DNA of 64,000 nucleotides from NCBI RefSeq assembly GCF_030409805.1, contig NZ_JAUFQP010000013.1, positions 874,501 through 938,500 of the forward strand. The letters run 5' to 3'. The DNA is from Algibacter miyuki. Its GTDB lineage: Bacteria > Bacteroidota > Bacteroidia > Flavobacteriales > Flavobacteriaceae. The notes below the pieces were generated by a model. The model did not search any database. It was not told the origin of the DNA and saw only the letters and a program-made list of their open reading frames with translations. The position numbers and the translations under genes are program-made. This document shows, one piece after another, positions 25,840-35,246 of this stretch (positions are counted from its first letter, which is position 1; every line of letters begins with the position of its first letter).

Positions 25840-27099
25840 ATGAAGGATTTATTTGAAAAGATTTATAAAGACAAAGGACCGCTAGGAAAGTGGGCGTCTC
25901 AAGCAGAAGGCTATTTTGTATTCCCAAAGTTGGAAGGTGAAATATCTAATAGGATGAAATTTCAAGGAAAAGACGTTATTACTTGGAGTATTAATGATTA
26001 CTTAGGTTTAGCCAATCACCCTGAAGTTCGTAAAGTGGATGCAGAAGCTGCTGCACAATACGGTTCAGCGTACCCAATGGGTGCTAGAATGATGTCTGGA
26101 CATACGGATTTACATGAAAGACTTCAAAATGAATTAGCAGAATTCGTAAGTAAAGAATCGGCTTATTTATTAAATTTCGGATACCAAGGTATGGTATCTA
26201 CCATTGATGCTTTAGTATCTAAAGACGATATTATTGTTTATGATGTTGATGCTCATGCTTGTATTATTGACGGTGTGCGTTTACATATGGGAAAACGTTT
26301 TACTTATAAACACAACGATGTTGCAAGTTTAGAGAAAAACTTAGAACGTGCTACTAAAATGGCAGAACAAACAGGTGGAGGGATTTTAGTAATTTCTGAA
26401 GGTGTTTTTGGAATGCGTGGAGAGCAAGGACGTTTAAAAGAAATTGTAGCACTTAAACAAAAATTTAACTTTAGATTATTTGTTGATGATGCTCACGGTT
26501 TTGGAACCTTAGGAGCAACAGGAGCAGGTACAGGAGAAGAACAAGGCGTACAAGATGATATTGATGTGTACTTTGCAACGTTTGCTAAATCTTTAGCAAG
26601 TACAGGTGCTTTTATTGCAGGAGATAAAGAAATAATTGATTATTTAAAATATAATTTACGTTCTCAAATGTTTGCAAAATCTTTGCAAATGCAATTAGTA
26701 GCTGGGGCACTTAAGCGTTTAGATATGCTTAAAACTATGCCTGAACTTAAAGCGAAACTTTGGGAAAATGTAAATGCATTACAATCAGGTTTAAAAGATA
26801 AAGGCTTCGATATCGGTACAACACAAAGTTGTGTAACGCCAGTTTATTTAAAAGGTTCTATTCCTGAAGCTATGGCTTTAGTTAAAGATTTACGTGAAAA
26901 TCACGGTGTATTCTGTTCTATCGTAGTGTATCCAGTAATTCCTAAAGGATTAATTTTATTAAGATTAATTCCAACGGCAACACATACATTAGAAGATGTT
27001 TCTGAAACATTAAATGCATTTGATGCTATTAGAACACGTTTGGAAAACGGAACTTACAAGCGTTTATCTGCTTCAGTTGCAGCTGCAATGGGCGAGTAG
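25840..27099 (+). CDS. Alpha-oxoamine synthase, probable cysteate/serine acyltransferase for capnine-type base
   Basis: PLP enzyme of the family of serine palmitoyltransferase, KBL and BioF; 419 aa. Seen: WSINDYLGLANHPEVRK, the NFGYQGMVSTIDAL core, the His and Asp of VDDAHGFGTLGATGAG, and the PLP Lys in ATFAKSLASTGAF. The extended N-terminus (MKDLFEKIYKDKGPLGKWAS) is the form I associate with flavobacterial enzymes that join cysteate to a fatty acyl thioester, giving the sulfonolipid base of capnine needed for efficient gliding in F. johnsoniae. Serine as substrate (sphingolipid base) remains possible. Own promoter and terminator; the preceding PLP enzyme may supply cysteate and the convergent GNAT-like protein may act next. 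Confidence 0.85.
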   Translation: MKDLFEKIYKDKGPLGKWASQAEGYFVFPKLEGEISNRMKFQGKDVITWSINDYLGLANHPEVRKVDAEAAAQYGSAYPMGARMMSGHTDLHERLQNELAEFVSKESAYLLNFGYQGMVSTIDALVSKDDIIVYDVDAHACIIDGVRLHMGKRFTYKHNDVASLEKNLERATKMAEQTGGGILVISEGVFGMRGEQGRLKEIVALKQKFNFRLFVDDAHGFGTLGATGAGTGEEQGVQDDIDVYFATFAKSLASTGAFIAGDKEIIDYLKYNLRSQMFAKSLQMQLVAGALKRLDMLKTMPELKAKLWENVNALQSGLKDKGFDIGTTQSCVTPVYLKGSIPEAMALVKDLRENHGVFCSIVVYPVIPKGLILLRLIPTATHTLEDVSETLNAFDAIRTRLENGTYKRLSASVAAAMGE

Positions 27100-27120
27100 A
27101 TTTACATAAAATATAGTATA

Positions 27121-27160
27121 AAAAAATCCGATTCAATTAAATATTGAATCGGATTTTTTT
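27121..27160. terminator. Bidirectional terminator between oxoamine synthase and GNAT-like gene
   Basis: Stem AAAAAATCCGATTCAAT / ATTGAATCGGATTTTTT with a 6-base loop. Confidence 0.9.
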
Positions 27161-27177
27161 GTTTTAGAATTCAGAAT

Positions 27178-28296
27178 CTAAAGCGGTTTTCTATAAGTTT
27201 TTCTTCTTTTATAAACCACAGGATCAAAATGTTTCCATATTTGATGAATGGCGTGATTATCTTCCAACTCGGGAGTTCTAAAACAATTTTCAATATCTAA
27301 AGCTTTAAAAGTTTCGTAATATTCATTGAAAATAACGGCGTGAACACCTTTATTTTGATAATCGGGGTGTATACCTATTAAATAGAAAATAACGTCTTTA
27401 CTGTTCTTTTTGGCGTTTAAAATATGTCTAAAACCAAAAGGAAATAGTTTTCCATTCATCTTTTTTAATGCTTTTGCAAAAGCAGGCATTACAATGGCAA
27501 AACCAACTAATTCATCGTTTTTATCTACAACAAATTTAATATAGTCAGGATTTATAAAGCTGATGAATTTTTCTTTAAAATATGTTTTTTGAACATCGTT
27601 TATAGCAACAAACGAAGATAAGGAAGCGTAACTGGCATTAAATAAATCGAACATTTTATCGACATAAGGCATCACTTCACTCGTTTTACTAAATTTTAAT
27701 GCTTTGAGTTGGTAACGTCTTTTTATTAATTCTTGAGCTTTTTTGAAAAATTCAGGTTTTACATTTTCAAACGGAAAACGACTTTCAGAATATGATTTTT
27801 CAATCACATAACCGGCAGCTTCATAATGTTTAACATAATAGGCATGGTTATACCACGTCACCATAGGCGCAATGCTATCAAAGCCTTCCGTCATCACACC
27901 AACTTTATCTAAATTAGAAAAACCTACAGGGCCTTCTGTGAACTCTAGGTTTTTACGCTTTCCAATTTCAGCAACTTTATCTAGTAAGGTTTTAGAAACT
28001 TCTAGGTCGTCAATAAAATCGAACCAACCAAAACGCATTTTCTTAATATTTTGGTTTTCAATTTCTAAATTGTTTGCAATAGCTGCAATTCGGCCAACAA
28101 TAGTTTTGTTTTTATACGCTAAAAATAATTGTGCTTCGGCATCTTGAAAAACAGGATTTTCATTTTTGTCAAAGGTCTTTATTTCCTGACTAATAATAGG
28201 TGGTGTCCAAAATTCACAATCTTTATAGAGCGCAAAAGGAAATTTAACAAATGCTTTTAGCTCTTTTTTACTTTTAACTTCTTTTAGTGTAATCAT
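27178..28296 (-). CDS. GNAT-fold acyltransferase-like protein (YghO type)
   Basis: 372-aa cytoplasmic protein of the large 'acyl-CoA N-acyltransferase' type. The N-terminal part (FVKFPFALYKDCEFWTPP, LFLAYKNKTIVGRIAAI) and the C-terminal half (DELVGFAIVMPAF, VIFYLIGIHPDYQNKGVHAV with a GNAT motif A-like QNKGVHA) suggest two tandem GNAT folds. It ends VYKRRKTYRKPL. It is convergent with the oxoamine synthase. In Caulobacter a GNAT-superfamily protein was reported as the bacterial ceramide synthase, so N-acylation of a capnine-type base is a reasonable guess here. No direct evidence of substrate exists. Confidence 0.7.
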   Translation of the reverse strand: MITLKEVKSKKELKAFVKFPFALYKDCEFWTPPIISQEIKTFDKNENPVFQDAEAQLFLAYKNKTIVGRIAAIANNLEIENQNIKKMRFGWFDFIDDLEVSKTLLDKVAEIGKRKNLEFTEGPVGFSNLDKVGVMTEGFDSIAPMVTWYNHAYYVKHYEAAGYVIEKSYSESRFPFENVKPEFFKKAQELIKRRYQLKALKFSKTSEVMPYVDKMFDLFNASYASLSSFVAINDVQKTYFKEKFISFINPDYIKFVVDKNDELVGFAIVMPAFAKALKKMNGKLFPFGFRHILNAKKNSKDVIFYLIGIHPDYQNKGVHAVIFNEYYETFKALDIENCFRTPELEDNHAIHQIWKHFDPVVYKRRKTYRKPL

Positions 28297-28321
28297 ATAA
28301 TAGTATGATGAATTCTTAAAC

Positions 28322-29323
28322 TTAAAACTCTGTAACGCGACGTTTTTGTTTTTCTATAGAATTGTCTTTGTTTTTATCTTTTTTATTTTTTCCACGTTTA
28401 TTTTCTTGTCGTTTCATTTCATCTTCCACAGAAGCTCCGTTATCGGTTTCTTTGTCTTTATGAAAATCTAAACGGTACGACATACCAAAATTAACACCAA
28501 AAACAGACGGTGTATCTTTCGTATTAAAGGTTAAAGCAGTATCTAATTGAAAATCTTTCCCCCATAAATAGGCTCCACCAAATCTAAATAGATCATCGGC
28601 ATAAAAATCACTTTGAATACCTTGTACTTCTCCGAAAACAACCCAATTAGCATTTAAAGAATGTGTTAAAGTTAAAATGTATTGAAAATCCGATTGTTCG
28701 GTTCCAATCCTGTCTTTTATTAAATTCATTACAAAAACCCAACCTCCAGAAAAGTTGTTTTGAGTTGCAATCATTACTTTTGGGCTAAATCCTTCAATAT
28801 TTTCAGCGGTGTACGGATTATCTAAAACATCGTAATGTGCACCAGCGTAAATGGCTACTGCTGGTATTAAAGTCTTCCATTTAAAACGATTGTTGGCTTT
28901 CCAGCTGTATAAGTTAGGCTTTTCTTCTTCAGAGTTTTTATACGGATCGTAAATTAAATACTTCGCTCCAAGCGTTAAATATTTAAAGTTAGAACGCCTG
29001 TCTTTATGGTCTAAATTAGTAACATAAGATTTGTTGTCACTTTGGAAATTACCTTCAATATTCAATTCTAAAGGCTCCCAAATTAAACCGTATCGTACAG
29101 CAAAATCGGCACCAAAACCAGAAACTTTGTAACCTACGGCAGGTGTGCGTTCCTCTTCTATAAGGTACGGCCCAACTTCAAACTGTGCCACATTGGTTCC
29201 TACGGAAAAAGCACTTCTGGAAGTCCCTGGGCGGTTAGAATTTATCACGTCGGTATATTGGCAAAAAGCCTGGTTACTAATAAAAAATAGTAGGAGTATT
29301 AGGGCGAGTTTTGTAAACTTCAT
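28322..29323 (-). CDS. Outer-membrane beta-barrel protein (MetA-pathway transporter-like)
   Basis: 333-aa protein with signal peptide MKFTKLALILLLFFISNQAFCQ. It then shows INSNRPGTSRSAFSVGTNVAQFEVG, the start pattern of the 'MetA pathway of phenol degradation' outer-membrane family, followed by alternating strands to FGVNFGMSYRLDFH. After the barrel comes an unusual 45-residue charged tail rich in Lys/Glu/Asn. It shares direction with the GNAT-like gene downstream (25 bases apart), so they may form one transcript. Substrate unknown. Confidence 0.75.
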   Translation of the reverse strand: MKFTKLALILLLFFISNQAFCQYTDVINSNRPGTSRSAFSVGTNVAQFEVGPYLIEEERTPAVGYKVSGFGADFAVRYGLIWEPLELNIEGNFQSDNKSYVTNLDHKDRRSNFKYLTLGAKYLIYDPYKNSEEEKPNLYSWKANNRFKWKTLIPAVAIYAGAHYDVLDNPYTAENIEGFSPKVMIATQNNFSGGWVFVMNLIKDRIGTEQSDFQYILTLTHSLNANWVVFGEVQGIQSDFYADDLFRFGGAYLWGKDFQLDTALTFNTKDTPSVFGVNFGMSYRLDFHKDKETDNGASVEDEMKRQENKRGKNKKDKNKDNSIEKQKRRVTEF

Positions 29324-29455
29324 GTGCTCAGATTTTTAAGGTATTGCCGTGCGCTTAATTTTTTGTTTTTAAGGATTGGCGATTAAGGGTTTTCAAATAT
29401 AGATATTTTATATATTTTTTATCATTTTTCCATGTTTTTTAAACGTATAGAATTG

Positions 29456-29463
29456 TATTTTTG
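29456..29463 (+). promoter_or_regulatory. Promoter -7 box TATTTTTG before DUF4834 gene
   Basis: 29 bases before the ATG at 29492. Confidence 0.5.
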
Positions 29464-29491
29464 TTGTTAGTTTTAATCAAAATTTTACGCA

Positions 29492-29743
29492 ATGGGGTTA
29501 TTAAAAACCATTTTTATAATTGTATTAGTTTATTATTTGTTCAAAGTAGTGTCAAGGATTTTTGGACCTTTATTAATGAAATTCGCTGTAAAAAAAGCGG
29601 GTGAACGTTTTGGAGGGCAATATCAAGCAGCACAAAAAGAACCCGTAAAAAAAGAAGGCGAAGTTACTATCGATAAAATCCCAAATATTAAAACATCAAA
29701 TAAAGATGTTGGCGATTATGTAGATTATGAAGAAGTCGATTAA
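29492..29743 (+). CDS. DUF4834-type small membrane protein
   Basis: 83 aa: one N-terminal membrane helix (LKTIFIIVLVYYLFKVVSRI), a short basic linker, then a soluble tail ending NKDVGDYVDYEEVD. This layout and the closing DYVDYEEVD match the Bacteroidota DUF4834 family as I remember it; function unknown. It precedes the YfhO gene with 123 bases between. Confidence 0.78.
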   Translation: MGLLKTIFIIVLVYYLFKVVSRIFGPLLMKFAVKKAGERFGGQYQAAQKEPVKKEGEVTIDKIPNIKTSNKDVGDYVDYEEVD

Positions 29744-29757
29744 TATTTTTAGTGTTT

Positions 29758-29771
29758 CGCTTACGCGGAAA
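29758..29771 (+). repeat. 14-base motif copy 4, CGCTTACGCGGAAA
   Basis: Lies 15 bases after the DUF4834 stop, in the intergenic space. Confidence 0.6.
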
Positions 29772-29866
29772 AAATAAGAACACACAATTAGCGACCAACC
29801 ACGAGTTAATTTATCATTAGTCAGCGACATCAAACGCGTTTTTTAATCATTGTTTAAAATACTTTC

Positions 29867-32302
29867 ATGCAATTTTCAATCAAAAAAGCACTACCACATA
29901 TTCTTGTATTATTGGGGTTTGTGATATTGTCATTGGCTTATTTTAGTCCCGTTTTACAAGGTAAAGAAATCTATCAAAGTGATATCGTGCAGTTTATTGG
30001 CATGAATAAACAACAAAAGGATTTTAAAGCACAAACGGGTGAAGAAACCTATTGGACCAACGGTGCTTTTGCAGGTATGCCAACATATCAATTAGGAGCT
30101 AGATATCCACATAATTATATTAAAAAAATCGATTCAGCATTACGGTTTTTACCACGCCCAGCCGACTATTTATTTTTATATTTACTAAGCTTTTATGTGT
30201 TATTATTGGTGTTAAAGGTCGATTTTAAACTTGCTGCACTTGGAGCATTAGCTTTTGGTTTTTCAACGTATCTCATTATAATTTTAGGCGTAGGCCATAA
30301 TAGTAAAGCGCATGCAATTGCTTATATGCCGCTGGTTTTAAGCGGAATTGTGCTTACGTTTAGAAAGAAATATATTGCAGGATTTCTGTTAACAGTTTTA
30401 GCAATGGGGCTAGAAATTGTGTCTAATCACTTTCAAATGACCTACTATTTAATGTTGTTAGTCCTTATTTTAGGATTGGCTTATCTAGTAGATGCGTATC
30501 AGAAAAAAACATTACCTCATTTTTTTAAATCGGTTGGTATATTGTTTGGCGCCGTAATATTGGCTGTGGCATTAAATGCTACAAGCGTTATGGCCACGCA
30601 GGAATACGTTAAAGAAAGTACTCGTGGTAAAACAGAATTAACCATCAATCCCGATGGATCTCCAAAACCAATAACATCGGGGTTAGATAAAGATTATATT
30701 ACACAGTTTAGTTATGGCTTTGCTGAAACGTTTAATCTTTTTATTCCACGTTTTATGGGTGGTGGTAATGGTGAAGATGTGGGAAAAGATTCTGCAACCT
30801 ATGAAGCTTTTAGAAAACTTGGAGCCACAACAACTCAAGCTGCTGAAGAAGCCAAACGAGCGCCATTATATTGGGGAGAGCAACCCATAGTGGAAGCTCC
30901 GGCTTATGTTGGCGCCGTAATTTTATTTTTGTTTGTATTCGCTTTATTTCTTGTAAAAGGCCGTTTAAAATGGTGGCTTGTTGGCGGCACAATATTTTCA
31001 TTATTACTTTCTTACGGAAAAAATTTAGGATTTTTAACCAACTTTTTTATCGATTATGTTCCGTTTTACAACAAGTTTAGAGCCGTAACGTCTATACAAG
31101 TACTACTGGAGCTATGTATTCCTGTATTAGGAATTTTTGGTTTGGTACGTTTGTTTAATAGTTTTGAAAAACGAGAAGAAAAATTACATGCTTTAAAATA
31201 TGCAACGGCAATCACTGGAGGTTTAGCACTTTTATTTTTAGTGATGAAATCATCTTTATTCGATTTCGTAGGCGTTAACGATGGTTTTTACAGTAAAAAT
31301 TACGGTCCCGATTTTGTAGATGCTTTAAAAGAAGATCGGAAAAGTGTTTTTACAACTGATACACTCAGAAGTTTAGCTTTAGTATTACTTTCGGCAGGTT
31401 TAATTTTTGCTTATTTAAAAGATAAGTTGAAAGAAAATGGATTGATTATAGCTTTTACAGTTTTAATGTTATTCGATTTAGTTGGAGTAGATAGGCGTTA
31501 CGTAAACAACGACGATTTTGTAGCATCTATACAAATGAATAAGCCTTTTGAAGCTAATGAAGCTGATAAAGCCATTTTACAAGATGATGGTTATTACCGA
31601 GTTTACGATTTGGTTTCAGGGCCATCAAAAGCATCGTATTTTCATAATTCTTTGAACGGGTATAATGCAGCTGAACTAAAACGTTATCGTGAGGTTTTCG
31701 ATTTTTATATTTCGAAAAACAATATTAATGTGCTTAATATGTTTAATACCAAATATCTTATAGCACAAGGTGAAAAAGGAGAAGTTTTTCCATACACCAA
31801 TGAAGAGGCGAATGGAGCTGCATGGTTTGTAAATCAACTTAAAAAGGTAGATTCGGCAAACGATGAAATTATGGCTTTGGATAGTTTAGATAATAAACAT
31901 GTAGCGGTTTTTACAAAAGGTAAAGATGAATTACTACCAACGGAAAGTAAAACATTTAAAGTCGATTCGTTAGCGTCGATTAATTTAGTATCTCATGCAC
32001 CTAATAATTTAAAATACACGTCTAATAATTCAAATGAAGGATTTGCTGTATTTTCAGAAGTATATTATGGTAACGGTTGGAAAACTTTTATCGACGGAAA
32101 ACCAACGGAACATAGTCGCGTAAATTACACGTTGCGTGGATTATTTATTCCAGCAGGAAAACATGAGATTGAGTTTAAATTTGATCCTGATGTTGTTAAA
32201 ACAGGAAGTTATATTGCGTTGGCAAGTTCAGCGTTATTTGGTTTGTTGTTATTGGGTGGATTGTTTTTTCAATTCAAGAAAAAGAAAGCCACAAAAGCAT
32301 AA
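29867..32302 (+). CDS. YfhO-family multi-spanning membrane protein
   Basis: 811-aa inner-membrane protein with about 12-13 hydrophobic segments and a GT-C-like layout: first helix ILVLLGFVILSLAYFSPVL, a long extracytoplasmic loop, helices through about residue 550, then a soluble C-terminal domain with YRVYDLVSGPSKASYFHNSL and YYGNGWKTFIDGKP, and a last helix. YfhO of Bacillus is linked to glycosylation of lipoteichoic acid; members are thought to transfer sugars from lipid carriers. The following GT4 and flippase genes fit a surface-glycan role. It ends 18 bases before the GT4 start, so they form an operon. Confidence 0.88.
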   Translation: MQFSIKKALPHILVLLGFVILSLAYFSPVLQGKEIYQSDIVQFIGMNKQQKDFKAQTGEETYWTNGAFAGMPTYQLGARYPHNYIKKIDSALRFLPRPADYLFLYLLSFYVLLLVLKVDFKLAALGALAFGFSTYLIIILGVGHNSKAHAIAYMPLVLSGIVLTFRKKYIAGFLLTVLAMGLEIVSNHFQMTYYLMLLVLILGLAYLVDAYQKKTLPHFFKSVGILFGAVILAVALNATSVMATQEYVKESTRGKTELTINPDGSPKPITSGLDKDYITQFSYGFAETFNLFIPRFMGGGNGEDVGKDSATYEAFRKLGATTTQAAEEAKRAPLYWGEQPIVEAPAYVGAVILFLFVFALFLVKGRLKWWLVGGTIFSLLLSYGKNLGFLTNFFIDYVPFYNKFRAVTSIQVLLELCIPVLGIFGLVRLFNSFEKREEKLHALKYATAITGGLALLFLVMKSSLFDFVGVNDGFYSKNYGPDFVDALKEDRKSVFTTDTLRSLALVLLSAGLIFAYLKDKLKENGLIIAFTVLMLFDLVGVDRRYVNNDDFVASIQMNKPFEANEADKAILQDDGYYRVYDLVSGPSKASYFHNSLNGYNAAELKRYREVFDFYISKNNINVLNMFNTKYLIAQGEKGEVFPYTNEEANGAAWFVNQLKKVDSANDEIMALDSLDNKHVAVFTKGKDELLPTESKTFKVDSLASINLVSHAPNNLKYTSNNSNEGFAVFSEVYYGNGWKTFIDGKPTEHSRVNYTLRGLFIPAGKHEIEFKFDPDVVKTGSYIALASSALFGLLLLGGLFFQFKKKKATKA

Positions 32303-32320
32303 CTTGCTTCGGAAGATATC

Positions 32321-33607
32321 ATGAAAAATTCTAAAGTACTTATCATTAGCTATTATTGGCCACCGGCAGGAGGACCAGGCGTACAGCGTTGGCTAAAATT
32401 TGTAAAGTACTTGCCTGAATTTGGTGTAAAACCCATTGTTTATATTCCTGAAAACCCCAATTATCCGCTTTTAGATGAAAGCTTAATAGCGGAAGTTCCA
32501 AAGGAAGTAACTGTTATAAAACAACCGATAAGCGAACCTTATCGATTGGCAGGATTGTTCTCTAAAAAATCATCAAAAACAATTAGTAAAGGGCTTATTC
32601 CAGAGGCTAAAAAGCAAAGTTTTATCGAAAAATCTATGCTTTATATTCGTGGTAATTTTTTTATTCCTGATGCTCGTAAAAGTTGGGTGAAACCTTCCGT
32701 TACTTATCTTTCAGAATATATTTCAAAAGAAAACATTGAAACAATTATTACCACAGGTCCACCGCATAGTTTGCATCTTATAGGTTTACAACTTCAACAG
32801 AAAATAGGAGTGAAGTGGATTGCTGATTTTAGAGATCCATGGACCACTATTGGCTATCATAAACAGTTGAAATTAACCGAAAGTTCTAAACAAAAACATA
32901 AAACTTTAGAGAAAGAGGTTTTAAACAAAGCAGATGACATTATAGTAACCAGTTCGGTAACTAAAACAGAGTTTGAGGGTATTACAAAAAAGCCTATTAC
33001 TGTAATTACAAACGGTTATGATTATGAGCCTTTACAAGCTGTAACGCTCGATTCTAAGTTCTCAATAGCGCATATTGGGTCGTTGTTATCCAAACGAAAT
33101 CCTGAAGTTTTATGGCAAGTTTTATCAGAATTAGTAAAAGAAAATGCTGAATTTGAAAAAGACTTTGAGTTAAATTTTATTGGTGCTGTGAGTGAAAATG
33201 TACTGCAATCTATCGAGATTTCTGGGCTTTCAAAATACATGAATAATTTCGGGTATGTATCGCATAAAGCATCTATTCGTTATCAAAAGAGTTCACAAGT
33301 TTTATTGTTAGTCGAAATTGATTCTGAAGAAACAAAATGTATTATTCCTGGTAAATTGTTCGAATATCTGGTGTCTAATCGTCCAATTTTAGCTTTGGGA
33401 CCAAAAGGTTCGGATGTTGAAACCATAATAAAAGAGACCAATACCGGAAACTACTTTAGTTACAACGATAGTAAATCGTTAAAATCGACTATCTTGGGGC
33501 ATTATAAAAACTTTAAAAATAAAAACTTGAAAGTGCATGCCGTTGGATTACAGAAATATAGTAGAAAAAACTTGACTGCTCAATTGGTTTCCGTATTAAA
33601 AAAGTAA
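32321..33607 (+). CDS. Glycosyltransferase family 4
   Basis: 428-aa retaining GT-B enzyme. The N-terminus KVLIISYYWPPAGGPGVQRW is the GT4 acceptor-side Rossmann motif. Residues about 175-185 read WIADFRDPWTTIGYH and the C-terminal nucleotide-sugar site reads IAHIGSLLSKRNPEVL and CIIPGKLFEYLVSNRPILAL. It lies between the YfhO-type protein and a flippase with short spacing, as expected for lipid-linked sugar assembly on the inner face of the cytoplasmic membrane. Sugar specificity cannot be read from the sequence. Confidence 0.9.
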   Translation: MKNSKVLIISYYWPPAGGPGVQRWLKFVKYLPEFGVKPIVYIPENPNYPLLDESLIAEVPKEVTVIKQPISEPYRLAGLFSKKSSKTISKGLIPEAKKQSFIEKSMLYIRGNFFIPDARKSWVKPSVTYLSEYISKENIETIITTGPPHSLHLIGLQLQQKIGVKWIADFRDPWTTIGYHKQLKLTESSKQKHKTLEKEVLNKADDIIVTSSVTKTEFEGITKKPITVITNGYDYEPLQAVTLDSKFSIAHIGSLLSKRNPEVLWQVLSELVKENAEFEKDFELNFIGAVSENVLQSIEISGLSKYMNNFGYVSHKASIRYQKSSQVLLLVEIDSEETKCIIPGKLFEYLVSNRPILALGPKGSDVETIIKETNTGNYFSYNDSKSLKSTILGHYKNFKNKNLKVHAVGLQKYSRKNLTAQLVSVLKK

Positions 33608-33680
33608 TAAAATAAGCATTCACAAAAATCAATTTCAAATCAACCTGTTTTGAAATTATAATGTTGAAATCAAAATAATT

Positions 33681-35135
33681 ATGGGCGTAGTTGCTTCTCA
33701 ATCCTTTAAAAACATAATTTCTACCTATTTGGGGTTTTTAGTAGGAGCAATAAATACCTTGTTTCTTTATACCAAATTTTTAAGTGCGGAATACTACGGT
33801 ATGGTAGGCTACATGCTGTCTTTGGCTTATGTTATTATGCCTTTGATGAATTTTGGTACACATAATACATTAGTTAAGTTTTACTCTACTTTTAAAACGC
33901 GTGTATCGTTAAATAGTTTTTTAACACTCATGCTGCTTTTGCCTATTGCCGTTATTATTCCTATAGTTTTAATTGTTTATTTCGGACATGAATTTATAGG
34001 TAATTTATTGTCTAATGAAAATGCAATTATTAAAAATTACCTGTGGCATACTATTATTATCGGTATTTCATTAGCGTATTTCGAGGTTTTTTTTTCTTGG
34101 GCAAAAGTGCAAATGCTAACGGTATTTGGAAACTTTATGAAAGAAGTTTTTCACCGTGTTTTTACCATGATTCTCTTGTTTTTACTTCATTTTGAATATA
34201 TCAATTTAGAGCAGTTTATGGCTGGTTTAGTGGTGGCTTATTTCCTGAGAATGCTGATAATGAAAGTTTATGCTTTTTCGTTAAAGTTTCCAAAATTAAC
34301 CTTTAAGCGGGTTAATGGTTTAAGCCGAATTTTAAAATATTCATTTTTAATTATTATAGCCGCCGCCATTGCAACCTCACTTTTAGATGTTGATAAAGTG
34401 ATGCTTGGGTACTATATTCCTCTAGAACAAATTGCATATTATAATGTGGCTATTTTTATAACGGCAGTTATAGCAGTACCTCAGCGCTCGATGTATCAAT
34501 TGTTAATGCCTATGACAGCCAAGTATTTAAACGATAAGAATTTTGAAGCTTTAGAAGATTTATACAAGCGTAGTTCACTCAACTTGTTTATTATAGGTGG
34601 ATTTATCTTTTTGCTGATTGTTTTAAACATCAATCAGCTTTATTTGATTATTCCTAAAGAATTTAATGGCGGGTTGTATGTAGTGTTTCTAATTAGTATT
34701 GTAAAATTATACGATTCACTTTTAGGGAGTAATAATGCCATTTTATTTAATAGCGATTATTATAGAATGGTACTAGTTTTAGGTGTAATTCTTGTTGTTA
34801 TTATGGTTGCACTTAATGTGTTATTTATTCCTGTTTTAGGGATAAATGGCGCAGGACTCGCTACTTTTTTAGCCGTATTTTTATACAATTCCGTTAAATT
34901 GTACTTTGTATATAACAAGTTTAAAATTCTGCCGTTTTCAGCTAAAACATTACAGATAGGTGTGTTTATTACAATTACGGTATTGCTGTTTTACTTTTGG
35001 GACTTTCCATTTCATCCTATTTTAAATATTGGTTTAAAATCGACTTTAATTACTGTGCTTTACATCTATATGGTGCTTAAATTTAAATTTTCCGAAGATA
35101 TTTCAAATTTACTAAAACGTTATTTAAAGTTGTAA
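33681..35135 (+). CDS. Polysaccharide/oligosaccharide flippase (MATE/MVF type)
   Basis: 484-aa inner-membrane protein with about 14 hydrophobic segments. The start IISTYLGFLVGAINTLFLYT and the pattern EYYGMVGYMLSLAYVIMPL resemble Wzx-type exporters of the MOP superfamily, with a central DVDKVMLGYYIPLEQIAYYN segment as in polysaccharide exporters. It probably moves the lipid-linked product of the two upstream genes across the membrane. The unit closes with a long hairpin at 35181-35222. Confidence 0.9.
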   Translation: MGVVASQSFKNIISTYLGFLVGAINTLFLYTKFLSAEYYGMVGYMLSLAYVIMPLMNFGTHNTLVKFYSTFKTRVSLNSFLTLMLLLPIAVIIPIVLIVYFGHEFIGNLLSNENAIIKNYLWHTIIIGISLAYFEVFFSWAKVQMLTVFGNFMKEVFHRVFTMILLFLLHFEYINLEQFMAGLVVAYFLRMLIMKVYAFSLKFPKLTFKRVNGLSRILKYSFLIIIAAAIATSLLDVDKVMLGYYIPLEQIAYYNVAIFITAVIAVPQRSMYQLLMPMTAKYLNDKNFEALEDLYKRSSLNLFIIGGFIFLLIVLNINQLYLIIPKEFNGGLYVVFLISIVKLYDSLLGSNNAILFNSDYYRMVLVLGVILVVIMVALNVLFIPVLGINGAGLATFLAVFLYNSVKLYFVYNKFKILPFSAKTLQIGVFITITVLLFYFWDFPFHPILNIGLKSTLITVLYIYMVLKFKFSEDISNLLKRYLKL

Positions 35136-35180
35136 GTTTGTTTTGAAAGGAAAAATAGATAGTAAAACCTATAAAATGAA

Positions 35181-35222
35181 AAACCCTGCGAAGTTGCTTT
35201 GAGGCAAACAATCGTCAGGGTG
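35181..35222 (+). terminator. Possible hairpin after the flippase operon
   Basis: Long imperfect stem (ACCCTGCGA with TCGTCAGGGT at the ends, GTTGC/GCAAAC inside) but only a weak T-run, so it may be a processing or attenuator hairpin. Confidence 0.5.
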
Positions 35223-35246
35223 TTTCGTACTAACCAACCAAAATTT

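Noticed and set aside
30810..31080. Two ORFs opposite or overlapping the YfhO gene
   Set aside because: Both lie inside a well-supported long coding frame and show no domain features.
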